Positions 26,823 through 35,049 of a stretch of DNA of 64,000 nucleotides are shown here, piece by piece. The stretch is from Paenibacillus sp. PL91. Lineage in GTDB: Bacteria > Bacillota > Bacilli > Paenibacillales > Paenibacillaceae. The stretch's first letter is position 1. Every line of letters starts with the position of its first letter. Below the pieces are notes generated by a model. It worked only from the letters and a program-made list of their open reading frames with translations, ran no database searches and was not told the DNA's origin. The DNA lies in NCBI RefSeq assembly GCF_012935325.2, contig NZ_JABBYG020000002.1, forward strand, positions 124,001 to 188,000, read 5' to 3'. The position numbers were made by a program, and so were the translations under genes.

Positions 26823-27781
26823 AGCCCGTTCCCTCCGATCCGCTTGCTTAAGTAGTTTGCTGCCAGCAGCATGACCATCGCCACCAATGCCTCGAACATA
26901 CCGACGGCTGCCGCATAGCTGTAGTTGGATTCCAATAAGCCTTTCCTGTATACATAGGTAGAAAAGACGTCCGCTACGTCATAGGTCAGCGGATTGTATA
27001 GAAGCAGCACCTTTTCATAGCCGATGCGGATCATGGAGCCGGTTTTGAGAATGAACATGATCAGCAGGGTAGGCAGCAGACCAGGGAGCGTAATATGCCG
27101 CATCATCCGAAACCGGCTTGCGCCATCAACTCTTGCCGCCTCATAGAGCGTCGGGCTTATGCCCGCGATCGCGGCCAAATAGATGATCGCCTCATAGCCC
27201 ATCGTTCCCCAAATCTCGGAAATGACATAGATGGGACGGAACCAATTCGGATCTATTAGAAAATATTTTTTTTCAAAACCTAGCGCTGCTATGATTTGAT
27301 TTAACAACCCGTTGTTCGGGGACAAAAAATCGATAATCATGCTGCAAATGATGACAACGGACAAAAACGCAGGAAGATAGCTGAACGTTTGCACCGATTT
27401 CTTGAACCATTTTATCCTCACCTCATTTAACAAAACGGCCAATATGATCGGGAAAGGAAAGCCGAATATAAGCGAATAAAAGCCGAGCAAAAGCGTGTTT
27501 TTAAACAATAGCCAAAAATCATCGCTCGTAAAAAATTTGATGAAATGCTTGAGTCCCACCCAATCGCTTCCCCAAACGCCGGAAAAAACGCTGTAGTCCT
27601 TAAAGGCAAGAATTAATCCGTAAAGCGGGCCGTAACGAAACAAGAGATAGAAGACGATGCATGGTATGAATAAAATAAGCAGTTGTTTGTCACGCTTGAT
27701 ATGCTTCCAAGCTGCCTCAAATCGTGAATGCAATGGCTTCTCGCTGCTTGGCGTTTCGAGTTCCAGGTTTGATTGCTGCAT
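26816..27781 (-). CDS. Carbohydrate ABC transporter permease, LplB/YteP type
   Basis: 321 residues, six transmembrane helices, EAA loop EAARVDGASRFRMMRHITLPGLLPTLLIMF. The LplB/YteP family imports oligosaccharides, often pectin or glycan fragments. The ATG at 27781 is preferred since GGGAGGGAGA lies just upstream; a longer frame starting at 27841 has no such site. Confidence 0.93.
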   Translation of the reverse strand: MQQSNLELETPSSEKPLHSRFEAAWKHIKRDKQLLILFIPCIVFYLLFRYGPLYGLILAFKDYSVFSGVWGSDWVGLKHFIKFFTSDDFWLLFKNTLLLGFYSLIFGFPFPIILAVLLNEVRIKWFKKSVQTFSYLPAFLSVVIICSMIIDFLSPNNGLLNQIIAALGFEKKYFLIDPNWFRPIYVISEIWGTMGYEAIIYLAAIAGISPTLYEAARVDGASRFRMMRHITLPGLLPTLLIMFILKTGSMIRIGYEKVLLLYNPLTYDVADVFSTYVYRKGLLESNYSYAAAVGMFEALVAMVMLLAANYLSKRIGGNGLW

Positions 27782-27857
27782 GATGTCTCCCTCCCAGCTT
27801 GAGTGAGGCATCCGGCGAACGAGCCGAATGCCCTGTCTCACCTTCTAAATGGCATCT

Positions 27858-29480
27858 TTATTTCTTTTCGTCGAACCGTTTCTGCGCATCGTTGTACACT
27901 TTAATGACCTGCTCCGCCCCATTCTTTGCGGCATTGCCCATCCAATCCGACCATTGCTTCTCCCCGTAATTTTTATCGAGAATATATTTGGCGTTAAATT
28001 CTTCGGCAGCTTTCTGCAAGGAGGTTTGAAGCTCGGAGAGGACCGAAATTTCGTCGTCGGTAAAATTCAGAATCGGATCGCGGGCTTCCCGCTTATCACC
28101 ATTCAAAATTTTCTCTTGCGCCTCCTGCTCCTTCTCGGAAAATTTGTAATATACGCTGCGTCTGTCCGGTCTCAAATAAGCGCCCTCCAACCACATGCTG
28201 TAACGGTCCTCAAGAACGCCGATGTCGACTAAAGGCAAATCAGCCAGCTCAGGATAAACGGGAAAGCCGTCTGGACCCCACTCGAAGTTTACGCCTTCCA
28301 CGCCAATCGTCATTAACTCGCTTCCCGATGGGCTGGTCAAGTAATCCAGCAGCTTTAACGAGATTTCCGTATTCTTATTGCTGGCTACCGCAATGCTAAA
28401 ATCAGAAACTTCAGGCAGGCTTCTTACCTTCCCTGTCGGCCCTACAGGATTACCGTATCTGAGATCGTATTCCGGATTTTGGTCCTTGATTTGGTTGTAG
28501 AATAAGTCCAGCCTTCCGATCCAGTCCCATGTGATGAACGACTTGTCGGTCGTCATTTTCGTCGTCCACGAATCCTGTGTATCCGTTAGAAACTCGGGGT
28601 CCATGAGACCTTCGTTGTACAGCTTCTTCATAAAATCAAGCATGTCCTTATGAGCAGGCTGCACGCTCGCAAACTTCCACAATCCATCCTTTTCATCGTA
28701 ATAAACAGGATAATTGTCGGTATTGCCGAGTCCCCATCCAAACGCCCAGTCTCTGAATATGTTGGCCAGCCCTTTGGAAGCGTATGGATAAGAATCCGGA
28801 TAAGCCTCTTTTAGCTTTTTGAGCGCTTGATAGAATTGTTCCGTATCGGTCCATTCCTTGATCCCTAGCTTGTCAAAGATGTCCTTGCGGTACAAAAATC
28901 CGTGATTCACATCTCTGTTCAGGTTGAAAATAGGCCACGTATACAGATTGCCATTCTGATCCCCATACGACTTTATGACCCAAGGATTTTCCTCTACGTA
29001 CAGTTTTTTGAAATTTGGCAGCATATCTGCGTAATCCGTAATGGCCGCTACGCCCTTCTGTTGCCCAATTTTCTTTAATTCCGCTGACTTCAGCCCAATG
29101 AATATATCAGGAAGCTTTCCTGAAGCAACGACCACCTTCAGTTTATCCTGATAGGTTTGGGGAGAATAAGATTGAAATTCAACTTTAATCCCCGTACGCT
29201 TCAACAGCTCGTTTACGACCAGTTTATTGTCGTTTAGGTTCGCGGCGTTGCTTGGCAGCATATAAGTAATCGTTGTCTGTTTGTCTACAATGGGCAGCTT
29301 CAAGCCTCCAGTATCGCCATATTGCTTGGAATCTGCAGCTGTCGTGCTGCTTGGTGCCTCACTCGGTTTATTCGTCGCTTTGCCCGCATTGTTTTTTTCT
29401 TCTCCGTTCCCGCTGCAAGCCGCCAAACTTACGATAATCATAGATGAGATCAGCATGACGTTTAACCATTTTTTTGACAT
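27858..29480 (-). CDS. Extracellular sugar-binding lipoprotein, LipO type
   Basis: 540 residues. Lipoprotein signal with lipobox SLAAC, then a low-complexity linker (NNAGKATNKPSEAPSSTTAADSK) and a family 1 solute-binding fold. The large size (over 500 residues) is typical of LipO/YtcQ proteins that bind oligosaccharides. First gene of the uptake cluster, with AGGGAGGAA before the ATG. The ligand cannot be read from sequence. Confidence 0.93.
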   Translation of the reverse strand: MSKKWLNVMLISSMIIVSLAACSGNGEEKNNAGKATNKPSEAPSSTTAADSKQYGDTGGLKLPIVDKQTTITYMLPSNAANLNDNKLVVNELLKRTGIKVEFQSYSPQTYQDKLKVVVASGKLPDIFIGLKSAELKKIGQQKGVAAITDYADMLPNFKKLYVEENPWVIKSYGDQNGNLYTWPIFNLNRDVNHGFLYRKDIFDKLGIKEWTDTEQFYQALKKLKEAYPDSYPYASKGLANIFRDWAFGWGLGNTDNYPVYYDEKDGLWKFASVQPAHKDMLDFMKKLYNEGLMDPEFLTDTQDSWTTKMTTDKSFITWDWIGRLDLFYNQIKDQNPEYDLRYGNPVGPTGKVRSLPEVSDFSIAVASNKNTEISLKLLDYLTSPSGSELMTIGVEGVNFEWGPDGFPVYPELADLPLVDIGVLEDRYSMWLEGAYLRPDRRSVYYKFSEKEQEAQEKILNGDKREARDPILNFTDDEISVLSELQTSLQKAAEEFNAKYILDKNYGEKQWSDWMGNAAKNGAEQVIKVYNDAQKRFDEKK

Positions 29481-29629
29481 TTACATTCCTCCCTTTCATT
29501 TCTCTTCCTTTTTCAAGACGGCCATGATTAGTCCCCTTCATCAAAATAACGAAGGCTGGAAACAGTCATCGGGATGATCTAGAATGCCACAACGTACAAT
29601 GTCGATAACCGTGTCCTGCATTTCCAGTT

Positions 29630-29643
29630 TAGAAGCGCTTTCA
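29630..29643. promoter_or_regulatory. Possible cre box upstream of the sugar-uptake cluster
   Basis: TGAAAGCGCTTCTA (minus strand) matches 12 of 14 positions of the cre consensus, 150 bp before the binding-protein start. No convincing -35/-10 pair was found nearby. The 29481-29904 interval otherwise holds no gene that I trust. Confidence 0.35.
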
Positions 29644-29818
29644 ATCATCGTAAACCAAATGATTTCCTGCGCCATCCTTTTTTTCCGAAATTCAAATAAC
29701 AATTGCAAAAAACGTTGATAAATCAAGCATTTCAGCCGTGTGGAGAATGATAAAGCGGTAGAAATATATAAAATGCACAGCTTGTTTAAGTTGACATGAA
29801 TGCCACATGCAGACAAAT

Positions 29819-29887
29819 AAAAAAAGCGAAATAACTCAATCAAATAAGCGCCGCTTATATCGATTGAATCATTATCGCTTTTTTTTA
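29819..29887 (-). terminator. Long hairpin terminator after the YbjQ gene
   Basis: Three nested complementary blocks: AAAAAGCGA/TCGCTTTTT, CAATC/GATTG and ATAAGCG/CGCTTAT. They make a stem-loop of nearly 70 bases with A- and T-tracts at its ends, starting 18 bp after the YbjQ stop. Confidence 0.75.
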
Positions 29888-29904
29888 TCTGCTTTACATT
29901 CCGA

Positions 29905-30216
29905 TTATAGACGTACCGCAGTTCCGCTGACAGCCACCATAAGCATGCCCTCGCGTACTACCTCATAATCAATATCGATTGCGACGATTGCATTTGCTCC
30001 CAGTTTTGAAGCTTGGTTTTTCATCTCATCAATCGCTACGTCACGGGCTTCTTTTAGCTTGCTCTCGTATGCGCCAGAGCGTCCTCCTACGATGTCAGTT
30101 ATCGATGCAAAAAAGTCGCGTACGACATTCGCACCCATTATTGCTTCACCTGTTACGACTCCCACATAATCCTGTATGGGACGTCCTTCAATTGTTGGCG
30201 TAGTTGAAATTAGCAT
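29905..30216 (-). CDS. YbjQ/UPF0145 family protein
   Basis: 103 residues, full length for the family ([58 protein letters not shown]). The fold forms oligomeric rings; the biochemical role is not established although 'heavy-metal binding' is often attached to the name. Strong GGGAGGAG before the ATG. Transcribed separately from its neighbours. Confidence 0.92.
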   Translation of the reverse strand: MLISTTPTIEGRPIQDYVGVVTGEAIMGANVVRDFFASITDIVGGRSGAYESKLKEARDVAIDEMKNQASKLGANAIVAIDIDYEVVREGMLMVAVSGTAVRL

Positions 30217-30297
30217 GTTTAAGCTCCTCCCGCTTCATCAAGAAGCGTTTCATATCGTTTTGCTTCTAGTACGGAGCAGTGTCATCAGATGTTTCAT

Positions 30298-30636
30298 TTA
30301 TTTTGAATCAAGCTCCTTCATCGTTAGACTTAATACTTGATCCGTACTCGTTTGGATCGTAATGCTGACCCTAACACCGAATTCCCGTGCATCCTTGCGG
30401 AGCCACAGCACAAAGCTTTCCTCTGCTTGCTCCTCTGACAGTTTGGTTCTGCCTACATATTTATAATCAATGATGGATGCGTTAAGATACGTTTTCGACG
30501 TCTCCTCCATAGCCATTTTGCCCCACTTGGCATAGGAAGGCTCTGCATGCAAGGCAGACTCATCTGCTGTCATGACCTCTGAGTGTGTGAGGCTCAGCAG
30601 CACAAATACAGCCTTCATGACGATATGACGCAGCAT
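30298..30636 (-). CDS. Small exported DUF3889-type protein
   Basis: About 112 residues. A hydrophobic N-terminus (IVMKAVFVLLSL) followed by ADESALHA looks like a signal peptide. The mature part, PSYAKWGKMAMEETSKTY through KLSEEQAEESFVLWLRKDAREFGVRVSI, matches the DUF3889 pattern of small exported proteins in Bacillales. Function unknown. The ATG at 30636 has AGGTGG seven bases upstream. Confidence 0.75.
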   Translation of the reverse strand: MLRHIVMKAVFVLLSLTHSEVMTADESALHAEPSYAKWGKMAMEETSKTYLNASIIDYKYVGRTKLSEEQAEESFVLWLRKDAREFGVRVSITIQTSTDQVLSLTMKELDSK

Positions 30637-30827
30637 TTCTTCGACCACCTGTCTTTTTCATAGTATCCGTACTAGCGTCACCTTCTTCGTTTCGTCCTAT
30701 TCATTCGAGGTACGCAAAGTACGATGGATCTTATTATTCATAATCCTGAGCACGCCCAATTTGTAGGGATAAGTGCCCTTTTTTCGATTTAGGCATATGG
30801 TAAGGTATGATAAAAAGGAGGCACACC

Positions 30828-31379
30828 ATGATACCAAATCAGCCTTATGTGCAACAAACGGCTGGCATGCCGGATTATTACCAGCACATGCAAATGAATC
30901 CCAGTCAACCGGAAATAAATAAACCTCTTGAGAGCGAGCAGACTCAGAAGTCCCACTGCCATTGCTGTGTAGATCTAAGCCACATGCACGATTTCCATCA
31001 CATGCATGACTTCCATCATATGTATGATGCCCACCACATGCACGACTTCTATCCAATGCACGATTTTCATCATATGCATGATTATCACCATATGCATGAT
31101 TATCATCCGATGCACGATTATCACCATATGCACGATTATCACCATATGCATGATTATCATCCGATGCACGATTATCACCATATGCATGATTATCATCCGA
31201 TGCATGACTTTCATCCTGCGATGCATGATGCAATGGATCACCATCATCCTCATGGAGGCTGGGAATACACCTCAATCGATTATCACCACGAGTGGGTACA
31301 TCCATCGGTACATCCGCACCATGCGTGTATTCCCGTCGTTTGTTTCTCAACCGAGAAAGAAAAAGACCAACCAAGATAG
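30828..31379 (+). CDS. Histidine-rich hexapeptide-repeat protein
   Basis: 183 residues. After an N-terminal segment with CHCC (IPNQPYVQQTAGMPDYYQHM, then SHCHCCVDL), residues about 51-135 consist of 13 tandem hexapeptides of form [HSY][HP]M[HY]D[YFA] plus one seven-residue variant. The tail is also His-rich (DHHHPHGG, HHEWVHPSVHPHHACIP). About a third of the repeat residues are His, interleaved with Met and Asp, so metal binding (Cu, Ni, Zn or Co) is likely. No signal peptide, so it may be a spore-coat or cytosolic metal buffer. AAGGAGG six bases before the ATG makes this frame the gene. A sigma-K-like -10 (CATATGGTA, 30794-30802) is suggestive only. Confidence 0.8.
   Translation: MIPNQPYVQQTAGMPDYYQHMQMNPSQPEINKPLESEQTQKSHCHCCVDLSHMHDFHHMHDFHHMYDAHHMHDFYPMHDFHHMHDYHHMHDYHPMHDYHHMHDYHHMHDYHPMHDYHHMHDYHPMHDFHPAMHDAMDHHHPHGGWEYTSIDYHHEWVHPSVHPHHACIPVVCFSTEKEKDQPR
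30981..31229 (+). repeat. 18-bp tandem repeats coding for the His-Met-Asp hexapeptides
   Basis: Fourteen consecutive 18-bp units, with a 54-bp higher-order period (HHMHDY, HHMHDY, HPMHDY) in the centre. The near identity of the units indicates recent expansion by slippage or unequal exchange. Confidence 0.85.
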
Positions 31380-31413
31380 GTGCGAAGCACTCTGCTTAAT
31401 CAATCGAATAGAC

Positions 31414-31457
31414 AAAAAAGACAGTGGGAGTGTCATCGACATGCCCTCTGTCTTTTT
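31414..31457. terminator. Bidirectional terminator between His-rich gene and sagB-like gene
   Basis: AAAAAGACAG/CTGTCTTTTT outer arms with GGG/CCC and TGTC/GACA inner pairs. Serves the two convergent genes. Confidence 0.88.
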
Positions 31458-31468
31458 CGGTTTATTCT

Positions 31469-33049
31469 CTAGTGCGCCAAACTCCCTTCAAGCCGCGAAC
31501 GGCTTCGACAATAACCAACCGGAATTTGAATTAGGCTCGTAAGCCCGGAAAAATCCAGCTTATAAAGATCATTGCTTAATTGGGCATCGAATCCTAGCAG
31601 TGGTCGTCCCCCCATTTGGGCAGCCGAAGCTGCAAGCAGCAAGCGATGAACAAGCATTCCTGCCTCCATCTGCAGGATGCGATAGCCTCGATAACCAAGC
31701 TGAGCCTGGAGATCGTCCATATTCCCTGCGACATGAAAGCAAAGCGATACTTGATGCAAATTCACATTATCCAATGACATCCCCTGCTGCAGCCATGACC
31801 GATGATCGCCGTCGCGAACCGGCTGCAAGGCATGCGCAAAGTCATCATAGCGATATGCGCCATTACTAATGCCTTCAACGCCATAGAAACAGCCATAAAG
31901 GGAAACTCGAGCTTCCGGCCTAACCAGCTTCCCGTCCAAATCATTTTGATACCTAAACGAGGACAGAACCTCTTGCAAAAGGGCAGCTAGACTACATGGA
32001 CCTACAGGCTGCAAAACGAATTCAATTTCCGGCGAATAACGTTCTCGCAATACGGACGCCAGATCATAGTTCAGCCTTTTCACTTGAGGAAGACGATATG
32101 CTCCTCCTTTATCTTCACTTTTCCTCTCCCTCCCAATTTGCTGAAACGAACGTGAATATTCCATCATTGAAGCTTCATTCATCTTAATTAACATTGGATA
32201 ATTCAAAACTTTCGTCGATCGCATATAATGCTCGTGCCTGGTCTCCGCAAGCTCCCTGCATAATTCGTCCGCGGATAGGAGTTCCTCGCCATCTTGCCCA
32301 GGAAGGAACCATTCCATTTCCGCCTCTGCTGACAGCGGAATGACCGCATATGCGCTCTCTTCTTGCTCGGATATTCCTAATAGATGGTTGATCGCACGGT
32401 CCAGAAACTGGAAATATACACCCGTCTCAAAACCAAACCTTTTTGACACTTCCAGCAATTGTCCGATCACTAGGCCGGCATCTAGACCTTGCAAGCGATA
32501 AGAAAAGTTATCGTACTTAAAATAATTTTTCCAAAACATTGTCGTCACGATAGCGACGCCGAAGCAGGCAGGTATGTCACAGCGATTCCCCAGCGCCTTG
32601 CTTAAATAGCTGTCATACTGCCCTTCTCGCAGCAGGATCAACCGGTGATGCGCAGCATCATAATGATAAATGCCTTGAGGCAGATCCTCCAGCTTCAAAT
32701 AAAGATAAAGCTCGCTGGGATACAGCCCGCCGCCTGAAGGAACGAATCGCCTGCACAGCTGCAGCGAGCTTCCCCATTCATCCCCCGCATCCGGTCCATA
32801 AACAGATTGGCTCAGCTGCGCAAGACCGAACGTATACCATAGAAAATGGCCGAGCTCACGTAGTGTTGGCTGTGCACAATCCCGCTCTCCCTCAAGCGTA
32901 AGCGGAACCTCGGCAGAGAGCGGGTAAGCAGGCAAGCCCCGATAAAGCTTATAGGGGAGCGGCGCGTCTTCCCAATCGGTCTCCCCTTCTTTGGATTTGG
33001 CCTTATCCGGGTCGAATTGCAATTGATGCAAAAATGCCTTCAGACTCAT
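31469..33049 (-). CDS. SagB-type FMN dehydrogenase (azoline oxidase) of a TOMM cluster
   Basis: 526 residues holding two nitroreductase-like halves. The first half shows RRFVPSGGGLYPSELYLYLKLEDLPQGIYHY, the hallmark of SagB/ThcOx enzymes. The second half repeats the pattern (EARVSLYGCFYGVEGISNGAYRYD, LQMEAGMLVHRLLLAASAAQMGGRPLLGF). These enzymes use FMN to oxidise thiazolines and oxazolines, made by the cyclodehydratase from Cys and Ser/Thr, to aromatic azoles. Last gene of the cluster, 57 bp after the YcaO gene, with AGGAGGAGAAGG before the ATG. Confidence 0.9.
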   Translation of the reverse strand: MSLKAFLHQLQFDPDKAKSKEGETDWEDAPLPYKLYRGLPAYPLSAEVPLTLEGERDCAQPTLRELGHFLWYTFGLAQLSQSVYGPDAGDEWGSSLQLCRRFVPSGGGLYPSELYLYLKLEDLPQGIYHYDAAHHRLILLREGQYDSYLSKALGNRCDIPACFGVAIVTTMFWKNYFKYDNFSYRLQGLDAGLVIGQLLEVSKRFGFETGVYFQFLDRAINHLLGISEQEESAYAVIPLSAEAEMEWFLPGQDGEELLSADELCRELAETRHEHYMRSTKVLNYPMLIKMNEASMMEYSRSFQQIGRERKSEDKGGAYRLPQVKRLNYDLASVLRERYSPEIEFVLQPVGPCSLAALLQEVLSSFRYQNDLDGKLVRPEARVSLYGCFYGVEGISNGAYRYDDFAHALQPVRDGDHRSWLQQGMSLDNVNLHQVSLCFHVAGNMDDLQAQLGYRGYRILQMEAGMLVHRLLLAASAAQMGGRPLLGFDAQLSNDLYKLDFSGLTSLIQIPVGYCRSRSRLEGSLAH

Positions 33050-33105
33050 TCCTTCTCCTCCTAAAGGCTTTCTTGGGGCATACGATTTGAAAATGTGGCT
33101 GCGGC

Positions 33106-35049
33106 TTACGGAAATGGATGCGGATGCGGATTAAGCTGTTCGGGCTCAAGCGGTTTCTCGGCATACCCCAGCATCGCGGGTATTGTTAGTACCCGTTCCA
33201 AGCCCGTCAAGCGAACGAGATGATGCCCGAACGTCATCGGCAGCATGCCCGGAATCAATACCTTTACGCAATGAAGCCCATTTCGGAGCGTTTCCGGCGT
33301 TGTCTGATCCACCACGATTACGTCCAGTTTCAGCTTGCGGAATGCTTGAAGGAAATCCTTTAAATCATCAGTCAAATCCGCATGCCACGCTTTTTTCTTA
33401 AACGCTTCTTCGAATGTTAGCTGCGGACGGTCATTACGGAGCAAGAAATCAAAACGATCCTCGGTTTCCTTCAAGCTGTACAGCATCGAATGATCATCCA
33501 TTTGGCGAACGAGCAGCGGATCATCGATCATTTGTTCATATTGCTCCCGGTTCTCCTCCAGCTTCTCGTTCAACGACAGCAGCATGCCCGAAATTTCATG
33601 GATCGCTCCTTTTACCGCACGAACCGGATCAGGATGGGCGCCAGCCGCGCAGATCAGGTTGACTCCTTTATCTGCCTTGTTTTTGGCGAGCACCCATACG
33701 CTTGGAATGCCATGCTCCAGCGTCGAGTTGAATGCATACACGTCGTAGCCGACAACCTCTCGCAAACGCTCGACCATTAAATCCAATTCGAGATCGCAAG
33801 CGGAGAAAAGATCAAGGGGAGCAAGCTGCAGCTGCGCATACCAGGCCATTAAGAACGAATCGCGTTCGACCACTTCCAATATCCCGTAAAATATAGCTTC
33901 CTCTAAGCTGCCGCCTAACGCGCATCCATTTGAGGTTTCATAAACAAAGCCATGGCCGCAACCCGAGCTATAATAGGCCAGCAGCTCTGGAACGAGAATC
34001 GGCCGCTCCAGCAAAAACGAATAGCCCCATACCCAATCGATAGGCCTGCCGGGATCAAACGGTCGAAATGGAAAGCCCGGGCTATCATATTTATCCTTCT
34101 CGTGAATGCCAACTAAAACGGGATCGAGCGCCTGGTCCTTCAAGTTGCGGTAGCTGTCGTGAACGGTTGTTTGTTTCCCGCGCGGAGACACGCCGCAATA
34201 TCTCTCCAAACCTTCCAAAATAGCAGTCATCTCGCTGTCCGCAAAGGAATGTGTGCGGCCAGCACAGCCTTCATCGCCCGAGAACAATGGCAAATTGATG
34301 CTTGAATCGGCAAACGGCGACTGGAGGTCAATCATTTTCCCGTTCAAAAAGCCCGTCCGAGCATCCAGATAGTCATTCGCCAATACCTCTTTCAGCTCCG
34401 TCATCGATCGACTACGATAGCTGTTTTCACTTATTTTCGGACTTGGTTGAAGCGAAATCCGTGCTGATAACGCAGAATCCTCTGGGATCTGGCCGCATAA
34501 CGGACAAAGAGGGTCTGGCAAAAAGAAATGAGCCGAGCTATTCAAGGCTTGCAGGTGGATAAACATTAATCGATTTTCTGTCTGCGCAGGTGCACCTGCA
34601 ACAAAGCTTCGAGCTTCCGATGCAATCATCTGTGCCATATGAAGCAGACCTATGCGTGAAGACCATACGTCGGGTGAAGTCCCTCCGTGCATAAAATGCT
34701 GCTGCTGGATCTCCCACATTTCCTTCCGGTCATTCCCCGCCATGAGGCGCCGAAGATCGGCGCACTGGGAGCATCCCGCCTTTCCCGGCACAACCAGCGG
34801 CCCGATCACGCCTTCTCCAAACGATACGAAGCCGCGCAGCCAAGGCATTCCAGAGCGCTGGAACAGCTCCTCCGCGAAAAGATGATCTGAAGGGTTATAG
34901 CCATCATGCAGAACAAGCGTTAGCTTAGCCGTTTCCGGCACTTCAGTCGAAAAATCGTTTCGCCTTACAATCTGATGGTCTTGGGATAATTCGGAGCATA
35001 CAAAATCTGCAAGCAGACCCTGCCCAATAATGGCCAAGATTGCGCTCAT
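33106..35049 (-). CDS. YcaO-domain cyclodehydratase of heterocycloanthracin-type cluster
   Basis: 647 residues. N-terminal 220 residues form a ThiF-like/docking region with two CxxC pairs (CSQC, CPLC) likely binding zinc. The C-terminal YcaO domain includes ATP-site acidic patches (ILEGLERYCG, EVVERDSF, AVKGAIHEI) and ends in NPHPHPFP, the Pro-rich PxPxP tail characteristic of azoline-forming YcaO proteins. It phosphorylates the backbone amide oxygen and drives cyclisation of Cys/Ser/Thr in the precursor. The start overlaps the preceding stop by four bases, indicating coupled translation with the ThiF-like partner. Confidence 0.93.
   Translation of the reverse strand: MSAILAIIGQGLLADFVCSELSQDHQIVRRNDFSTEVPETAKLTLVLHDGYNPSDHLFAEELFQRSGMPWLRGFVSFGEGVIGPLVVPGKAGCSQCADLRRLMAGNDRKEMWEIQQQHFMHGGTSPDVWSSRIGLLHMAQMIASEARSFVAGAPAQTENRLMFIHLQALNSSAHFFLPDPLCPLCGQIPEDSALSARISLQPSPKISENSYRSRSMTELKEVLANDYLDARTGFLNGKMIDLQSPFADSSINLPLFSGDEGCAGRTHSFADSEMTAILEGLERYCGVSPRGKQTTVHDSYRNLKDQALDPVLVGIHEKDKYDSPGFPFRPFDPGRPIDWVWGYSFLLERPILVPELLAYYSSGCGHGFVYETSNGCALGGSLEEAIFYGILEVVERDSFLMAWYAQLQLAPLDLFSACDLELDLMVERLREVVGYDVYAFNSTLEHGIPSVWVLAKNKADKGVNLICAAGAHPDPVRAVKGAIHEISGMLLSLNEKLEENREQYEQMIDDPLLVRQMDDHSMLYSLKETEDRFDFLLRNDRPQLTFEEAFKKKAWHADLTDDLKDFLQAFRKLKLDVIVVDQTTPETLRNGLHCVKVLIPGMLPMTFGHHLVRLTGLERVLTIPAMLGYAEKPLEPEQLNPHPHPFP

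Noticed and set aside
29541-29843. 100-codon minus-strand open frame
   Set aside because: It begins inside the long terminator hairpin, has no proper ribosome-binding site and has an atypical composition.
30981-31229. CRISPR-like array
   Set aside because: The repeats are contiguous 18-bp coding units in one reading frame with no unique spacers and no cas genes nearby.
30697-31374. Long minus-strand open frame with Asp-Asn-Arg-Ala/His repeats opposite the His-rich gene
   Set aside because: It is the complement of the 18-bp repeats, with no ribosome-binding site; the plus-strand frame has AAGGAGG at the right distance.
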